Below, one piece after another: positions 24,401 through 35,200 of a stretch of DNA of 64,000 nt (within the stretch, counting starts at the first letter, position 1; each line of letters begins with the position of its first letter). The stretch lies in assembly GCA_030490835.1 (NCBI GenBank), contig CM059971.1, positions 74,790,224 to 74,854,223 on the forward strand. Direction: 5' to 3'. The position numbers were made by a program, and so were the translations under genes. This stretch comes from Annona cherimola. Its lineage: Eukaryota > Streptophyta > Magnoliopsida > Magnoliales > Annonaceae. The notes under the pieces are model-generated. The model made no database searches and had not been told where the DNA came from. It worked only from the letters and a program-made list of their open reading frames with translations.

Positions 24401-26937
24401 CATGCTCACCTGGTGTTTATTGGTGGAGCCTCTCCTTTTCCTGAGCATGCTCATGTTTGAAACAGTTTTCTGCTGGTCTGAACAGTTCTCAGATTTCAGG
24501 GTGCAGATGGCATTCTAGTTCCTGGAGGTTTTGGTGATAGAGGAGTGCAAGGGAAAATTCTTGCTGCAAAATATGCCCGAGAAAACAGAGTACCATTTTT
24601 TGGCATTTGCTTAGGGATGCAAATTGCTGTCATTGAGTTTGCACGTTCTGTTCTTGGTCTGCACAATGCAAACAGCACAGAATTTGATCCAGACACTATA
24701 AATCCTTGTGTTATTTTCATGCCAGAGGTATATATTAGGATTTATGTGGCTCTTGGGTTTTTCAGTTGTGTTTGATTGCACAGCATCTGTACCATTGCAC
24801 ACTAAGGGTTCTACATGCAGGGTTCAAAAACTCATATGGGGGGGACCATGCGGCTTGGATCGAGAAGGACCTATTTCCAGGTTGCTGACTGCAAATCTGC
24901 TAAGTTGTGAGGACTAACTATCCCCTTGATAAACCATCTTTGTTATTTGTCATCCTTGTGACCTTGAGTTGTTATCAATCTGCTGGTTGATAAATTAATA
25001 GACGATGAGAGGAGTACCTCCTTGATGATATTTAAGTTGACATTCCAGCTTCATAATTTAACCTCCTTGGTTTGAATTCCCTTTTATAGATATGGTAATG
25101 TTAAATATGTGGATGAACGACACCGGCATAGATATGAGGTTTGTGCAGCTCACCTTTCTCCAATTTCTGCTCAGATAACACAACTTGTTCCAAATGTAGG
25201 GCCTTGTGTTATAAATAGCCTAATTTGATTCCTTTTATAAATTAAATCTCATGTAGGTTAATCCTGATATGGTCCCTCAACTGGAAGGTGCTGGTCTTTC
25301 ATTTGTTGGCAAGGATGAATCAGGTCAACGCATGGAGGTCGGTATTCTTCAGCAGAAGATTCTCTTTTTCCCAGTTCATAATCTCATGTATTTATGTCTC
25401 ATATGTGCTTTTCTCATGGATGTTTGGTTTTGCAGATTGTTGAACTGCCCAATCATCCTTACTTTGTTGGAGTCCAATTTCATCCAGAATTCAAATCCAG
25501 GCCAGGAAAACCTTCAGCTCTTTTCTTAGGTAATGTCTCCATCTATCTACCAGTAATCTCCAATTGTGAAAATCACTTCCTTTTGCTCTATTTATATGAA
25601 TAATTATAATAAAAGAGTACAGTTTCGGACCTCTTCCTTCAACATCATTTTGGCATGTGAACAATCTTCCAAAATATTGTTGGGCAGCTTGATGCAAGTA
25701 GTATTTATTATTATTGATAAGAAGTGGCATAAGCCTTTTGCTGACCCGAGGCACAGGTTAATTACAGGATTTCCGTGAGAATGAAAGCTCTTTATCAAAA
25801 ACTTAGTTGGCTGACCTGAGGCACATGCCTTTTTGGCACATGCCTTTTTGTGAATGGGGGTTGTAACGGGGTGGAAACTGTTCCAACATACATAATTTAT
25901 AACAGTCTACAGTCTTGGGCTTTCTTTGCACAGCCTAAGCCTTTTGCTGACCCGAGGCCCAGGGTAATCATGGGATTTCCATGACAATGGAAGCTCCTAA
26001 CCAAAACTTAGTTGGCTGACCTGAGGCACATGCTTTCCTGTGAATGCGGATTGTAACATGCTGGAAACTGTTCCAACATACATGTTTATTTTTAACAGTC
26101 TACAGTCTTTGGCTTTATTTGCCATAAGCCTTTTTCTGACCCAAGGCACTGGATAATTGTGGGATTTCAATTAGAATGGAAGCTCTTTACCAAGACTTAG
26201 TAGGCTGACCTGAGGCACATGCCTTTTTGTGAATGCGGATTGTGGGAACTGTTCCAAGTGGAACAGTTTCCACCCTACCCCTTGCGGCATACTCTCCCAC
26301 CCTCCCCCACCTTTCGGTGTAATCTGCAACAATCCCCTATGCGGCGAAAGAACAGCAACATGAACTGTTCTAATCTGCTTCCCTTTTTTGGCTGCTTTTT
26401 TTTTAATTGGTGTATTTATATCAATTTCAATGTCTGTTACACTGAAGCCGTGAGACATTCTTATAAATTATTGGAGATAATTTGCTTTACCTAAGAAAAC
26501 TTGAAGATAGTTCCACGTAAAAACCAGGAGACAGCTCCTAAATAAAAGGATGGGGCAAATACCCCTGCTGCCATTCGATGCTGGGTGCGCTGGGAGGCAA
26601 TCACCCGACCTACCACAAGCTGGCTACCTGGTGGTCATTTTTGCTGCTGTTGGGTGGGAAGAAAATTTCATGCAGTTATTATACTGTTATTTCTAGACAC
26701 ATTTGTTCAAGTCAGTCATTGTGGCATGCTTCAGGTCTTATTGCAGCAGCATGCGGTCTGCTGGAAACTGTCTTGCAAGATCCCAGCCAAGATGTGAAAG
26801 TGCCTGCAAAGGTGATCTCCAATGGGTCTGCGAAGGCCTATCAGAATGGAAATATTAGTAAACCAACAAACGGGTCCATGACCAACTTCAATGGTCACTC
26901 GTATGCCAATGGCAATGGCAATGGCGTGCACATCTAA
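18476..26937 (+). CDS. CTP synthase (UTP-ammonia ligase), 21 coding exons
   Basis: It makes CTP from UTP, ATP and glutamine in the cytosol, the last step of de novo pyrimidine nucleotide synthesis. Exons: 18476-18593, 19321-19400, 19914-20000, 20143-20193, 20308-20425, 20553-20609, 20708-20772, 20855-20938, 21313-21363, 21457-21519, 21680-21726, 21854-21923, 22100-22162, 24160-24249, 24331-24369, 24500-24727, 24821-24906, 25090-25138, 25257-25337, 25436-25529, 26735-26937. All joins keep frame and use GT-AG, giving 607 residues. The amidoligase domain opens with [10 protein letters not shown] (8-17; Lys16) and has Asp70 and Glu146 in [12 protein letters not shown] as metal ligands. The class I glutaminase domain (about 300-540) has Cys398 in GICLGMQ and His525/Glu527 in QFHPEF. 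The tail after 555 is Asn/Gly/Ser-rich and divergent, as in plant isoforms. ATG 18476 begins the conserved MKYVLVTGG, so the start is firm. Upstream ATGs at 18354 and 18364 are out of frame. Confidence 0.96.
21933..22090 (+). repeat. Two-copy 84-bp repeat in CTP synthase intron 12
   Basis: The phrase AATGTATCTGCA...ACTG-TGTTTTGAACTTCAG starts at 21933 and again at about 22017. The copies are similar and both lie between exons 12 and 13. Removed by splicing; no function is evident. Confidence 0.7.
22163..24159 (+). other. Large intron 13 of CTP synthase
   Basis: This 2.0-kb intron is AT-rich and lacks recognisable coding or transposon sequence. Repeated wording around 23000-23100 (tgtggaat-ttacat) suggests local duplication. 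Short frames in it are fortuitous. Confidence 0.6.
25729..26270 (+). repeat. Three tandem ~190-206-bp units in CTP synthase intron 20
   Basis: The core AAGCCTTTTGCTGACCCGAGG recurs with changes at 25731, 25937 and 26126 (spacings 206 and 189). Each unit then carries GGCTGACCTGAGGCACATGC, a TGTGAATG-GG block, a GGAAACTGTTCCAACATACA block and an AACAGTCTACAGTCTT block. The third unit is truncated after the TGTTCCAA block. GGAAACTGTTCC is itself palindromic. The array lies wholly inside intron 20. Confidence 0.85.
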
Positions 26938-28369
26938 TGGAAGCAAGCCGGCCTATTTTTTGGGTCTCTTCTTTATTCTCTTTATTTTCTTTATTTCTTT
27001 TCCCCCCCTCAATATCCAGGTACAACGGGCCAATTTTGCGAGGGGTTTGGTGCAGCCCCCTGGATTGGTCTGTAAAGTGTTCTTTTTTTGAAAGTTTAGA
27101 TCATCAGGAACCTTGTAGGAATGTCAGAGGTCCTCAATCCGGGCTTTTTTAACATGGAAATGGCGCCGTTGTATTTCCAGGTGGAATGAAATCTTGGGTT
27201 TCATGTCATTTTCATTTATTTTACCCCTTTTCTCTTTTGATAGTGATTGTATTATTGTTCCTTTAGTGATGAGAAGACCTCGAACCCCTTGTACATTATG
27301 AGGAAGGAAAAAAAAAAAAAAGAGCCTAACGAGAGTAAAATGAAAGCTTTGCTTAGTGTTGTTCTGATTTTTGATTAGTTTGCCCTTCCAGTGTTGCTAC
27401 TACCGTAATGGAAAGCATGTCATAAATTGTATGAGGTTCCTGTTTGTTTTGCTCTATTCGCTGTAGCTGTGACACATGGATTTTTGTTTGAATCTTTCTT
27501 CTTATTTTCTGTTTGGTCTCCAATTTTTTCCAGCTGGAAGTAAAGCTTCGTCTGTAACTCCGTCTTTCAAAGGAATGATGGTTCCACAGCCCTCCATATG
27601 CCTTAATTTTTCCAATCAAGCAAAAAAAAAAAAAAAAATCCAATTGAGGAAACAGGATTGAGAAATTTTATGAATTGAGCACAAGTTACACAAATGCGTA
27701 CGCGAGATCATATGAGAAATCCAACATAAGGACCAAAATTTTGCAATTAAACACACTTTATATAGAAAATCTTACATCAGAACATGAGAAACTGATGGTT
27801 ATTGTTCCATGAAATTGAGTGAATTATGTGTGGCATTTATGATTTATAAATTGGATGCAAACCGCTGCATGATTAAATCGCTATCTTAACAGCAATGGTG
27901 GGTACCCTGCAGTCATAACCCCATTTTTTATGTGGTTGCCCATATGGGTGTTGATTGAATCAACCTGCGTAACCTATGGATTGGGGTTAGGTTTTTTGCT
28001 CATTTAATTAAACAAAAAGTTAATGGGTTACTATGTCCAGCCTTTTTAATCCATCCAACCTGGTTTATTTAGCTTTTCATATTAATGCAGAATTTTACTT
28101 CTAATATATTTTTATTTAAATCTATATAAATTATTGTTATCATGTATCTATTATTTAATATTGAGATTTTGACAATATCTTAATCGCTCTGCTTCTTATA
28201 TTTGTTTTTAAGCTATTAAGATTTTTATTTTTATAAATATATTATTTGTTTTATTTTATATAGTTATTTAATAAATCAGTTTACTTTCAACCCACTAACA
28301 ACCTGTATATGCAACCTTTTAAGTAAAGGGGAATGATCTTGTTAGCTTGAGTTAAATAAATGTTTTGCT
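26938..28369 (+). other. CTP synthase 3' region and flanking DNA
   Basis: 26938 to about 27300 reads as a T-rich plant 3' untranslated region; no single polyadenylation signal can be chosen by eye. Beyond it, 27925-28080 carries a 'ccatccaacctgg' / 'ttgggttaggtt' type of repeat seen at hAT element ends, but without paired ends. No gene. Confidence 0.4.
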
Positions 28370-28625
28370 TTACACATCTCAAAAAATTTGTTTACAATAT
28401 TTTTTTAAATTTTTTTCTTCATACATTTGTTTGTCCAATAATATTTAATATATAAGTCAAGTTTTACTATTTTTGGACGTGTATATTATTTTTTGATATT
28501 TGAAACTTTTATATGAATATATGTATTTAAAATACTTCTGTTATAAAATTTTTGAAAAATATATGTCCAAAAATGGTAAAATTTAGTTTATATATTAAAT
28601 ATATATTTTTTGAGTGGTAAGGAGT
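28370..28625. mobile_element. Foldback element, family C
   Basis: The left arm 'aatatttaatatataagtcaagttttactatttttggacgtgtata' is mirrored on the right by 'tatatgtccaaaaatggtaaaatttagtttatatattaaatat'. The centre lies near 28510. Same outer-arm wording as 13020, 45215 and 56760. Non-coding. Confidence 0.6.
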
Positions 28626-28659
28626 CATTTCTTTAAAAAGCTCCAAAAACTATACAAAA

Positions 28660-28810
28660 GAATTATCACCGGCCAAAGAAGGAACTATGAATTCTGGTGG
28701 GGGTAGCCCACCAGATGATTGCACTCCCTCCGTTGCTAACATGCTTTGCTAAGGTACGGGCGACTACATTGCCGCTCCTAAAAACATGTACAAATGATAA
28801 ATAATAAAAA
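28660..28810 (-). pseudogene. L1-type LINE RNase H 3' relic
   Basis: Read on the - strand, the sequence gives a short frame with VHVFRSGNVVARTLAKH followed by WWATPTRIHSSFFGR and a stop. This matches the final His-containing motif and C-terminus of the RNase H domain of plant L1-like LINE ORF2. Everything upstream is missing, consistent with 5' truncation at insertion. The same region of a longer relative lies near 59900-60000. Confidence 0.6.
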
Positions 28811-29689
28811 AAATAAACAAAAATTCTTCATCTCATCAATCAGCAATTGCATACTAGAGAGCACCTTTTCGTCTGTACCTTAGATAAACAAGTGTATAAA
28901 TTTTTTTTTAAAGTGTTGTAAATGAGTTTCTTGAGGTGGGCTAAACGAGACATTTGTTTAGCTCAGACTAATAAGATTATTTCTCATAAATGAACTAGGC
29001 TTAGTCTCAAATCCGTCCTACTGATACCCCTAGTTGCCATTAGATCGCCACTGGAAAAAAAATTCTTATTATTTTTCAGTGCATGTATTCATGCACATAT
29101 TGCTATCTAAAAATCAAAAAAATTGAATAAATTTTAAAATTTATTAAATATTACCGAGTAAAATATCTAGATGAGGCTCACAGTTATAAAAATATCAAAA
29201 AAAAATATTTTTAGAGGGGCAACCATATGGGATCGCTGGCTCTTGAAACATTGGTAAGTTATTTTGTTTTATTATCTATGCCAAATGATCTTTTCAGACA
29301 GGTCCAAAATCATATTTTTTTGTTTTTTTTTTTTGAAATTTTTTTATAAACATGTTAATCTAGTTGTTTTTAATCTATAAATCAAATTTTACCATTTTTG
29401 GATATGTGTATATATAAGAGTATTCAAGCGCAGCACCAAGTGGCGTTGAAATGGGCCCCATATGATGATAAAATTAAAATTTACTCTACCAATTGTATTT
29501 AGAATAATGTATTCTATTACAATATCAATTTTCATCCCAATTGGATATGTGTATGGACTTCATCTGAAAATGGTACAAATTCAACATAATAAAATAATTT
29601 AATGTAAATAACAACTTTAAAGTGGTTTTTTCAACATGTAAACTATTTGTTATAAAATTTATACATAGATAAACGATTGTATAAAGTTT
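28811..29689. other. Repeat-derived spacer
   Basis: Contains a hAT-like end near 28985-29035 (GATACCCCTAG, i.e. CTAGGGGTATC on the other strand), a half family C foldback at about 29310-29420, and a half family A foldback at about 29480-29690 that stops where the RTE LINE begins. No gene. Confidence 0.4.
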
Positions 29690-29889
29690 CATTGCATTCT
29701 AATATGTGTGGGACACAAGAAGATGGAGTAGAATCGATGTGGGATAAAATGGCAATTAACATAAAAGAAGTAGGACAAAGTATTGTAGGTGTATATAAAA
29801 ATCGTAGATCCCTACATAGAGAAACTTGGTGGTGGAATGAAGATGTCCAAAAAGCTATAAATGATAAACAAGAAAAGTTTAAGACATGG

Positions 29890-31722
29890 TAGGAAAATAA
29901 AAATGATGTCAACTTACAACAATACAAACTATCAAAAAAAGCTACTAAAAAGATTATTAGTGATGCTAAACACAAAGCTTATGAGAGCCTATATGACAGA
30001 TTAGGAACTAGACAAGGTGAAAAAGATATTTTTAAGTTGGCTAAATTAAGAGAAAATAAGGGCAAAGATTTAACACATGTTAGATGTATTAAAAGTGAGG
30101 ACCAAAGAGTTCTAGTCAAAGATGATAATATTAAGGAAAGATGGAAAACTTATTTTTATAGTTTACTAAATGATACCCCACACGAACAATTAACATTAGA
30201 TGTTAGTCTAAATAGGGAAGAAAATAGGAATATCAGTTATTTCACAAAAATTCGAATATCTGAAGTAAAAGAAGCTCTAAGGAAAATGAAAACAGGAAAA
30301 GCTTTAGGCCCAGATAATATACCAATTGAGACATGGAAGTGCATGGGAGATGTAGGTGCAACATGGTTAACAAATCTTTTTAACAAGATTATAAAAACGA
30401 AGTTAATGCCAAGTGAATGGAGGAAAAGCATTATAGTTCCAATTTATAAAAATAAGGGAGATATTCAAAATTGTGCAAATTATCGTGGAATAAAATTAAT
30501 GAGTCATACTATGAAATTGTGGGAAAGAGTAATTGAACATAGACTAAGACGAGAAACTAATATATCTGAAAATCAATTTGGTTTTATGCCAGGAAGATCA
30601 ACTATTGAAGCTATTTTCTTACTTAGACAACTATTTGAAAAGTATAGGGAGAAGAAAAAGAACTTATACATGATTTTTATTGATTTAGAAAAAGCTTATG
30701 ATCGAGTACCAAGAAAGTTAATATGGCAAGTGATGAGGAAAAAAGGAATTAATGACAGATACATTGATATTATTAAAGATATGTATGAGGGGGCTGTTAC
30801 AAATGTGAGAACCATTAGTGGAGATACTAATGTCTTTCCAGTTAAAATAGGTTTACATCAAGGCTCAGCCTTGAGTCCTTACCTTTTTACCTTAGTAATA
30901 GATGAAATTACTAGACATCTCCAAGAAGAAGTACCTTGGTGTATGTTATTTGCAGATGACATTGTTCTAATAGATGAAAGTAAAGAAGGACTAAATTTAA
31001 AATTGAATAGGTGGGTAGATGCTCTAGAATCTAATGGTTTTAGAATTAGTCGCACAAAAACTGAATATATGAAATGCAATTTTAATAATAGTGAGAACCC
31101 GGATGATGAACCAATTAAGATTTTAGATCAAACAGTAACAAAAACTAATCACTTTCGGTACTTAGGATCAATAGTTCAAGAGAACGGGGAAATCGAGAAA
31201 GATATAATACATAGAATTCAAGCAGGATGGAAGAAATGGAGAAGTGCGTCAGGAATTTTATGTGACCGTCGAGTTCCAGTCAAATTAAAAGGAAAATTTT
31301 ATAAGACTGCGATTAGACCTGCTATGCTTTATGGGGCAGAATGTTGGGCAGTTAAAGAGCAACATATACAAAAAATGAGCGTAGCGGAAATGAGAATGTT
31401 AAGGTGGATGAAGGGTAAAACAAGAAAAGATAAAATTAGGAATGAAATAATTCGAGAAAACTTAAAAGTGAGACCAATTAATGATAAAATGAGAGAAAAT
31501 AGATTAAGATGGTTTGGTCATGTTAAAAGGAGGCCTGAAGTAGCACCGGTTAGGAAAACAGAGTTTATCCAAGTAGAAGGTGGTAGAAGAATGAGAGGAA
31601 GACCCAAAAAAACATGGATGGAAGTAATTAAACAAGATTTAAAAATATTACATATTACTGAAAATTTAGTCTTAAATCGCCAAGAATGGCGTAACAGAAT
31701 CCATGCAGCCGACCCCACATAG
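29890..31722 (+). pseudogene. RTE-type reverse transcriptase ORF (561 codons after TAG)
   Basis: Same reading frame on both sides of the single TAG at 29890. Numbering from 30037: motif PDNIPIETWK near 90, FIDLEKAYDRVPRKL near 220, GLHQGSALSPYLF near 275, and the catalytic FADD at 305-308, then a thumb region with RYLGS and the C-terminal WFGHVKRRPE and GRPKKTW motifs usual in RTE proteins. The catalytic residues are intact. The missing N-terminal endonuclease and the internal stop make it non-autonomous. RTE proteins reverse-transcribe their own RNA at a nicked target. Confidence 0.85.
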
Positions 31723-31734
31723 GTGGGAAATGGC

Positions 31735-31768
31735 TTATGATGATGATGATGATGATGATGATGATGTT
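31735..31768 (+). repeat. (ATG)n tail of RTE LINE
   Basis: About eleven ATG/GAT triplets directly follow the element's TGGGAAATGGCTT end. RTE elements characteristically end in short tandem repeats rather than poly(A), so this marks the 3' boundary. Confidence 0.9.
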
Positions 31769-32060
31769 GTTCCGGTGCAAGCTAATGAGCTTATTATCCA
31801 CTTTTATCGGATTCATCACTCATTGCCTGTTCTACAAATTTGTTATGTTATGCAAAAACTTTATAAGCTATTATCAGGCACTTTAATAGCAGATGATCAC
31901 ATAAATGTTTCCAAACCACATCTCTCGGCCTAAAAATATAGAACAGTACATGAAAATTTTGTTTTCTCCCCCCTTGTTAACTGGTGGTCATTGATTTAAG
32001 TGATTAATAGCTTTCCAAATCATCAATGCTACTGCAGTGGAGACGTTACATATGAATTCT
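31769..32060. other. Spacer between RTE LINE and S2P
   Basis: No gene. It probably includes S2P 3' untranslated and downstream sequence on the - strand. Confidence 0.5.
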
Positions 32061-32220
32061 CAATGGTACAAAGAAAGAAACTATATATATCTCGGGTATC
32101 TCAGGATGATGGAAATGAAGATCTGTGAAAAAGCAAAGATCAATGGTACAAAGAAAGAAACTATATATATCTCGGGTATCTCAGGATGATGGAAATGAAG
32201 ATCTGTGAAAAAGCAAAGAT
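32061..32220 (-). repeat. Exact 80-bp tandem duplication at the S2P 3' end
   Basis: 32061-32140 and 32141-32220 are identical as far as can be read, starting CAATGGTACAAAGAAAGAAA. On the - strand, copy 32141-32220 holds the last 20 codons of S2P including its stop (32163-32161) and 20 bases of 3' untranslated sequence. Copy 32061-32140 repeats all of this within the 3' untranslated region. The stop in the first copy protects the protein from change. Confidence 0.95.
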
Positions 32221-35200
32221 GGATAGCACAGTCCCACCCATAAGGCAAACTCGCAAGTATTTCTGTTGCCTCCTTGGGTTCAGCCTAGCGACAGAGCAAA
32301 GCAGCACCTCCATGATGGATTCCCCATCTAGAAAAAATACCTGAAGACAAAAACAACACAACACAGTAACATTTATCCGATAAGTATAGTTGCCATAGCA
32401 AAGGATCCTGCCCCACTGGAAAGTCCACTGTGCCCAATCCATGGTCTAATGAAGCTATAAGACCAGAGAGGCATTGTAAACATTCCAGCGGTGATTGATG
32501 AGATGCAGAAATGAAACATGACCAAATGTTTCAACATTGAACCAATGAGATGTTAGATGATTTCTCCAAAATTCCCTCCATTTTACCTTGGTCTAAACCA
32601 GCACTGAAATCATCGCCCAAACAATTAAGGACTGGAAATTTTGACTATTTGATCCAAATAATTAGAGATCCAAATAAACCAGCAAACAGGAATATTAAAA
32701 CTGTGCAGTTCAAATTGAAGGAGCTGCTCTAAAACAGTCCATGTTTTAGTACTCCTTGTTAAACAGGCTGACGCCATCACAAATAAGGTTAGGATACTGC
32801 TTTAAAAAAGGAAGAAAACAGTAGATGCTGTACAGGATCCATTGTCCTGCTTTGCAAGTGCAAGTGTGAATTAGGTCTTAAGAGGCTTCAACAGAACGAG
32901 TAAAACAAAAGAACATACTGGCAGGCTGTTGAGAAGAGCCAGAGTTGCAGAGACATGGTATGTGTACGCCAATGACTTCTCTAGCAAATGCGGAAAATGC
33001 AGACCAAATTTGGATCTCCAGTGAGGCCAATATGGAGTTAATTGAACAGAATGGGCCTCAGAGAGCAGATCTCCAACGAAAATGAAAGTTCCTCCACAGT
33101 TGTCAGAGCTGGAGTTGTGACTCTCAAAATCTTCCAGTGAAGTTCTTCTGAAGTGTGAACATTCAGGTGAGTAAGGACTTGAATATGCAATCTCAACCCA
33201 TCTCGAGCCTGGCTTTTCAACAGGTGATAGGCAAGTCTCATCCTGCTCAAGAGGGTCAATAAGAAATGGCTTACCCAAACAATCAATCTGAAATAAAAAA
33301 GCCAAAACTATTTCCGGCCATTTCAACAAAGGCACACAACCCTCCGCATGTCACTTTGGGAGTTTTGAGTCTGCTAATGCTTTCAGCTAATACAAGCATC
33401 AAAACAAAGTAAAGCAACATGGAAAATTTCAAGGAAGGTTCCATGCTGTAAAATGCCCACTATTAGTGCCTGTTTTCCCAATCCAAGCATTTTTTGGCGC
33501 ATTAGCAAGTGGCATCCACTGGGTGGCCTATCATAACAATGGATTGAATCATGAAAACATCGGTCCCACATAGGCCACCACATAAAGCTCTCTACAATAA
33601 CAACATACATCTTCATATGTTCTCAAACAGATTGTGCAGTCTGTATTACTACCAACTGATGCTAAAATAACCAAAAACATGTAGCCTAGGCTTTCCAACT
33701 GCCCAAAAGAAGATCCTTCTCACAGAGCTAAAATGTAGGCCTAGAAATTACTGAATCAACTCCATGCAGGTGGGCCAAAATAAGCTAGGTAAAATTGACA
33801 TCTTCTTGGTTCGACAAAGATGGCCAAGTAAAACAAATGCTTCCACCATAACATAAAGTACAAGTTGGAATTAACAAATTTTCTTTTCAGGACCATAAAA
33901 TTTCTGATAGTATGTCTGCTAAGTTCCCTCTCTTTTTCACCCATTTTACTTCCAGCAATGTTTTTTTTTTTTTTTTTGGGAAAGACACCAGAGTGTGAAA
34001 AATCTACTCACATAATCGTCAACATCATTAATCTTGCCTACACCTTTATATACAATCTCCATTCCTGGACCCCATTTATTTTAGGTCTTCTGAATGTCTA
34101 GTAGATCCGTCTACCCCACTCAGAGGTCCAATCTATGCCAGATCCTTCTAACGTCTGCTAATTCTACGTGATTGAATCTCTGTTCCTCTCACATGGTGAG
34201 TCAAAGGTCCAATCTATGTCAGATCCTTCTCCATTCTGCTAATTCTACATGATTGAACTTCTCTGTTCCTCTCACATAACAAGTCTAACTGCCTCAGATC
34301 AACTTTCCCTGACTTGACTCCCTAACAGAGGTTACTGCGACCACTACAGAACTCCTTCACTGCACGCCAAAAAGCAATTGGAAATTCCTTCCAAAATTAC
34401 AAGCAGATTTTTCAAACTTCATAATGTCAAGAAAGTTACCAATCAACACAACTCTATCTAATTATTCAAATTGTTACCTTCAAACATGCACAGCTGTTTC
34501 CATCTGTTGAACTTGTTTGCCATCTATCACTACATTTTTTAAGCTTGACAACATCCTTTGCAAGAAGGCAGTACATGTGTCCAGTTAAGTTCAGGCCATT
34601 ACAATGGTTGTTTTGGTTATATGACAAACTCAGATCAAAGTAAGGGCTCCTTCTGAATGGCATGAGGTCACCAGGACATGTAACCCATTCATCTTCTGGT
34701 TCAATCTTCTTGCTTTCATCTATCCAATAATTTGTCACACAATAGCCTCTTCTGCTGCTGATTGCCTTCATACTCTGAGAATCCTTTATCCTATCAGATT
34801 CTTGTTGTGCTTGAAAATCAATTGAAGCCATCTTTTCTGTCCACTCTTGTGGGTCATGGATGCTTATCCCATCTAAGGAAGTGATCAGATCACCATATGA
34901 TAAACTCTCTGACAATGCTGATTCAGAGGAAACACTCAAAACCTGTTGCAAAAAATCCAGTAAGAGGAGAATCATAATGGCAAATACTGCAGACTGGAAA
35001 ACAAAACCACTAGAAGCAATGAAAATTTCAGTACCATAGGATATTCGCCATGTCTGTAAAGAGGATACAGCAACAGTGGCATGAGGAACAATGCCAACCC
35101 ACAAATACCGCAACACTAGAAGCAGCAACATGTTAGTACAGATTCTGACGAAATAAGCATAAGAATGAACAGCAAGTCATTATTTACTAAGCACTAATGA

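Larger units (their letters stand above)
29690..31768 (+). mobile_element. 5'-truncated RTE-clade LINE
   Basis: A non-LTR retrotransposon lacking its 5' end and endonuclease domain. It begins near 29690 within the endonuclease-RT linker, continues through a full reverse transcriptase and ends with the plant RTE-type 3' end CCGACCCCACATAG followed by an (ATG)n tail. The frame is open from 29677 to 31722 except for one TAG at 29890-29892, so the copy is young. It probably inserted into, or next to, a family A foldback on its left; the right half of that element is not seen on the far side. Confidence 0.8.

Noticed and set aside
29643..29975. 110-codon - strand frame over the RTE start
   Set aside because: Shadow of the RTE frame on the + strand.
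34466..35131. Continuous 221-codon frame as a single S2P exon
   Set aside because: The family sequence needs a different frame upstream. Exons 35115-35035 and 34942-34478, separated by a 92-base intron, restore the HGEYPM-VLSVSSES order.
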